From NCBI RefSeq assembly GCF_000224145.3, contig NC_020169.2, positions 4,422,957 through 4,486,956 on the forward strand: DNA of 64,000 nt, in the 5' to 3' direction. Positions within the stretch are counted from its first letter, which is position 1; each line of letters opens with the position of its first letter. This DNA comes from Ciona intestinalis. Taxonomy: Eukaryota > Chordata > Ascidiacea > Phlebobranchia > Cionidae. Under the pieces are notes generated by a model that saw only the letters and a list, made by a program, of their open reading frames with translations, ran no database searches and had not been told where the DNA came from. Of this stretch, positions 58,982-64,000 are shown in pieces. The translations under genes were made by a program, and so were the position numbers.

Positions 58982-61783
58982 ATGGCAAAGAATCCGAAAT
59001 ATCACCAAGCTTTACAGCAGTTGACTGCCGATTTAGTATCTTGTTTGACAAGATTTCCTGTTGGAAGTGAGAATTATGAATCTTGCCTGGAATACTCGAT
59101 GTCCAATATAAAATACCACAGGTTTCTTGAAGCAGATGGACACAAAATTGAACGCCAAATATCTGGCCTACAAGACAAGTTCATGATATATTCTCAACCA
59201 CAAAAGGCACAAAGGTTAGGAGAAATGTTTCTTCAGTTTGTAAATAATGATATCACAGAGAACAGCTTGGCAAAAAGCCAGGTTCACTTTAGTTTACTCT
59301 CTATCATATTACATCTGTCTCATCACCCTATTGATAAAGTGTATGTAAAACCAAAGAGAAAAATCCTCCAAGAAGAGCAGGACTCTTTTAACTGGGGTGA
59401 GTTTCTCTTGGAAGGAGAGGATCAACCAACTTGGTCCTCTTCATCTGAAGAATCTGATCCTGAAGATTTTCGTCCCGACGAAGCAGAAAGAAAGTCATTG
59501 TCAGGGGTAAATATCAATCCGGTTTTAAAAGTCATTTGTCCTAAACATGAGACAAAAACTCAAGAAATCAATCTTCCTACAGCAGTTACTCCATATTGGA
59601 ACATTAACAAACAGGAATATGAGGTTCCTAAAGATTTTGAACGACTTTGTTCTTTAAAAAGTTATAAAGCTGTAACTAACAGTGACCAATTAAAAGAGAT
59701 GCATGTGTTACGTGAGATCATCTGGCTTCTCTCTGGTCATGATAACTTATTTATATTTCAGTATAAAGAAGGTTTCTACTCCATATCAGACTGTGGTGAC
59801 TTAACACATATTACTAAGACCAGTGTTAAAAACTCCTTGGAAATTTTTGTAGAACATGCAAACTCATTAAAGTTAATAAGGTTGTTCCTAAATTCAGTTG
59901 AAGCACAAGTGTGCCTAACTTACCAAGCTTTTGCTGCATCTTTGCGAAGTTATATTCAGTGGTTTGATTCTGATTTACTCGCTCTTGAAAGCAAGGTTAA
60001 GAGCCAGGAGGAGATATTTCTGATTTGCGACATTTCCAAGTCTTTGCAGTTTCATTTCCAAGTGATTTCTCTTTTAAGAGAAATCTATGATAGCTCTTTG
60101 AAAATGGACCAAGCAACAGACACCAATGCAGTGAAAGCTTCACGCTTGCTAAGCACACTTTACTCTGCTGTTATAACTGAGTCTATGGTTAATAATACAG
60201 GTGCCGATCAAGGCAGAACATGCCTGCATGTTGTGTTGAAGCTTTGGCTGCAATCTATTAAACCTTATCTGGATATTTGTGACGGATGGATCTCATCTGG
60301 AACTTTAAATGATCGCTATAATGAATGGCTGTTGTGCCATGCGGAGAGCTTTTCTGATTGCAGGAATGCAAAGTTCTGGAAGAACGCTGTGTTACCTGCT
60401 GTTCAGTCTATTTCAACTTCACTGCCATGGTTGGACAGTGTGTTGGGCATGATAGTTATAGGTGGCAAGTCAATGGAAATTATTCAGACGCTAAATATGT
60501 TGAACAGAGAAATCGGTGTGAACGGTAAAATTAATCTGCATCAACCTTCAAGGCAGAAGTTGTTCGAGCAATTTGAAAACAAGTTTCTGTCGTTGGTGTT
60601 TGGAGGAAATTATAACCAAGTCAACCCCAAGGAGCAAAAGATGAAGTCTTTATCGAATGAGCAAACTGAGAATGAAATATTCAAAAACAGCCTTAAGCTT
60701 CTCTTTAGCACTGATTGTTTTACTGTGAGAAAGGAAAATAGCAGCAAATATTATCAGGGCTTTGTTTTAAAATCTCCAATCCCAGTTTTGATTAAAGAAA
60801 GTATTTCACCTTTGGTGCAAGAAAAATGCGAACATGCCAGCTCAATGTTGCTAGAGGTGTTTAAAACAAGGTTTGGTCTTTCTACTTCACTTGAGGTGTT
60901 TCATAACTTCTACCTAATGGGATGGGGTGATGTTATGCATGTATTTGCCACTGAAATATTCAAGCTGCTTCAGCACCAGACCACTTTAAACGACGACCCT
61001 GTCAGTTTTAATATTATTCTGCAAGAAGCCATGGCCATTAGATGCTCTCAGTCACCTGGAGTGTTTGTGAGTATGAATATGGATGGCCAGGAACAGAATA
61101 CTGGACTGCTTGGTATGAAAAAGAAAGTTGTCCCAGGAATACACCAGTTAATACATGCAACTGACTTTATTGAACTTCAATGCCCTGTAGAATGGCCGGT
61201 GAACATTGTTATTACTGAGCAAAGTATGATGACTTACAAAAGACTGTTTAGTTATCTGATGCGAATAAAACGTGCAGTGTTTTGCCTTGAACAGCTAAAC
61301 TTTTGTACGATTTATGAAAATGAAGAAAAAATTTCAACGGAATCGAATATTAAATGTCACCGATTGTCACTGCTTCGGCATAAAATGTTACACCTCCTAC
61401 AGCAGTGGTACAGCTACATCATGACTAGTGTTATCCAGTCCGAGAAGCATGTCTTCCTTATCGCCATGGAAGAAGCTCAGTCGCTTGATGACATCATTGC
61501 TGCGCATGAGCGATTTTTGTCACGCGTTTGTCTGCACTGTCTGATTGACGAAACAACACAAGCAGAAAAACTGGTCCAAGGCACAATGAAAAAAATCCTC
61601 ACTTTTTCGATAACATTTCACATGTTATGGTCATTGGGTGTTGATAATGTTAGTTTTGATTTAATATCAAAACATGAATCTGACTTTAATGAATGTAGTG
61701 TGTTTCTTGGTCGTATTTTAAGAACCATAGCAAACCGTGGCTCCATACCTAGACTTAATGCACTTGCTTACTCAATTCTATAA
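58982..61783 (+). CDS. TUBGCP5: Gamma-tubulin complex component 5, intronless
   Basis: GCP5, a large subunit of the gamma-tubulin ring complex that nucleates microtubules at centrosomes. One exon from ATG 58982 (the open frame extends 7 codons upstream without another ATG), 933 aa, against about 1,024 in human. N-terminal features match GCP5: YHRFLEADGHKIERQISGL, HFSLLSIILHLSHHP, DSFNWGEFLLEGED. Then LREIIWLLSGHDNLFIFQYK, SRLLSTLYSAVITE and LWLQSIKPYLDICDGWISSG (GCP N-terminal domain). The C-terminal half has FHNFYLMGWGDVMHVFATEI, VEWPVNIVITEQSMMTYKRL, YIMTSVIQSEKHVFLIAMEE and a last helix block (ESDFNECSVFLGRILRTIAN), which is the gamma-tubulin-binding domain. Vertebrate TUBGCP5 has over twenty introns, so complete lack of introns is notable. 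Confidence 0.94.
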   Translation: MAKNPKYHQALQQLTADLVSCLTRFPVGSENYESCLEYSMSNIKYHRFLEADGHKIERQISGLQDKFMIYSQPQKAQRLGEMFLQFVNNDITENSLAKSQVHFSLLSIILHLSHHPIDKVYVKPKRKILQEEQDSFNWGEFLLEGEDQPTWSSSSEESDPEDFRPDEAERKSLSGVNINPVLKVICPKHETKTQEINLPTAVTPYWNINKQEYEVPKDFERLCSLKSYKAVTNSDQLKEMHVLREIIWLLSGHDNLFIFQYKEGFYSISDCGDLTHITKTSVKNSLEIFVEHANSLKLIRLFLNSVEAQVCLTYQAFAASLRSYIQWFDSDLLALESKVKSQEEIFLICDISKSLQFHFQVISLLREIYDSSLKMDQATDTNAVKASRLLSTLYSAVITESMVNNTGADQGRTCLHVVLKLWLQSIKPYLDICDGWISSGTLNDRYNEWLLCHAESFSDCRNAKFWKNAVLPAVQSISTSLPWLDSVLGMIVIGGKSMEIIQTLNMLNREIGVNGKINLHQPSRQKLFEQFENKFLSLVFGGNYNQVNPKEQKMKSLSNEQTENEIFKNSLKLLFSTDCFTVRKENSSKYYQGFVLKSPIPVLIKESISPLVQEKCEHASSMLLEVFKTRFGLSTSLEVFHNFYLMGWGDVMHVFATEIFKLLQHQTTLNDDPVSFNIILQEAMAIRCSQSPGVFVSMNMDGQEQNTGLLGMKKKVVPGIHQLIHATDFIELQCPVEWPVNIVITEQSMMTYKRLFSYLMRIKRAVFCLEQLNFCTIYENEEKISTESNIKCHRLSLLRHKMLHLLQQWYSYIMTSVIQSEKHVFLIAMEEAQSLDDIIAAHERFLSRVCLHCLIDETTQAEKLVQGTMKKILTFSITFHMLWSLGVDNVSFDLISKHESDFNECSVFLGRILRTIANRGSIPRLNALAYSIL

Positions 61784-61959
61784 ATACTTAGTGTCTTTTT
61801 TTTTGTAAAATTTTGGTTTCTTCTGATTTATGTTGATTTTTGACGAACCATAAAAGTGCTGTTTAGCCAGGGATAGCTTATAATTTTTTTTTCCTACAAC
61901 TGTTTATTTTGGTAGATACTTTAAGTCATCCAGTTATAATAAGAATCTTTTCAAAAACA
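61784..61959. other. 176-base TUBGCP5-CDK9 spacer
   Basis: T-rich with no AATAAA. It contains TTTTTTTTTCCTACAACTG and TTTATTTTGGTAG, possible pyrimidine tract plus AG acceptors, 30-70 bases before the CDK9 ATG. Confidence 0.6.
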
Positions 61960-63901
<1,942 letters not shown>

Positions 63902-64000
63902 TAAATACTTTGCTAATGTTTTTATTTAAGTTTGAAGGTTTTATATTTTAGATTTGGTAAAAATATGAACAAATATTTTTGCTATAGCTACTGTGTTATT

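Overview
The window is a stretch of an animal nuclear genome, AT-rich, with short exons and short introns. I infer a tunicate, most likely an ascidian such as Ciona. The conserved genes are clearly chordate or bilaterian orthologues (MYBBP1A, ERGIC2, AP3B, TBC1D25, SPPL2, NAP1L, TUBGCP5, CDK9), and the introns carry short tRNA-derived elements with CATT-type tails, inverted-repeat elements and minisatellites. The species call is an inference, not something the sequence proves. There are two assembly gaps: 50 N at 1114-1163 and 500 N at 57504-58003.

Layout. Positions 1-9217 (+) hold the C-terminal half of a MYBBP1A/Pol5-type nucleolar protein. One of its introns contains an ankyrin-repeat gene on the opposite strand (3501-5347). 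Next come a complete ERGIC2 gene (9774-12248, +) and a complete AP-3 beta subunit gene (12759-34284, +, 24 exons, 1053 aa). The 8.4-kb eighth intron of AP3B holds three small genes in tandem on the opposite strand (17080-23508). From 35007 to 42262 (-) lie TBC1D25 and an intronless SPPL2-type protease. From 43554 to 49799 (-) there is a tandem array of five related single-exon membrane-protein genes; the fifth is broken by frameshifts. NAP1L is at 51855-57294 (+). After the 500-N gap come the 5' end of an unrecognised KEN-box gene (58004-58427, -), intronless TUBGCP5 (58982-61783, +), and CDK9 (61960 to beyond the end, +), which starts only 176 bases after the TUBGCP5 stop codon.

Two groups stand out. 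The three genes nested in the AP3B intron each encode about 200-225 aa, each with a hydrophobic or candidate leader, a basic cleavage site and a four-cysteine C-terminal domain. They share the same intron position and phase. The domain looks like a reduced Spaetzle/neurotrophin cystine knot that has lost one disulfide pair. The five-copy array matches the DUF1294 family of four-helix membrane proteins, best known from bacteria, by the motif series N(L)YDK ... LH.L.F.GGAPA.A.AM ... HK..KR.YQ.

The housekeeping genes act in separate processes: ribosome biogenesis (MYBBP1A), ER-Golgi cargo cycling (ERGIC2), lysosomal sorting (AP-3), Rab GTPase control (TBC1D25), intramembrane proteolysis (SPPL2), histone chaperoning (NAP1L), microtubule nucleation (TUBGCP5) and transcription elongation (CDK9). 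They do not form one pathway. Exon boundaries were read by eye from splice sites and homology, and were checked by reading-frame arithmetic where stated.
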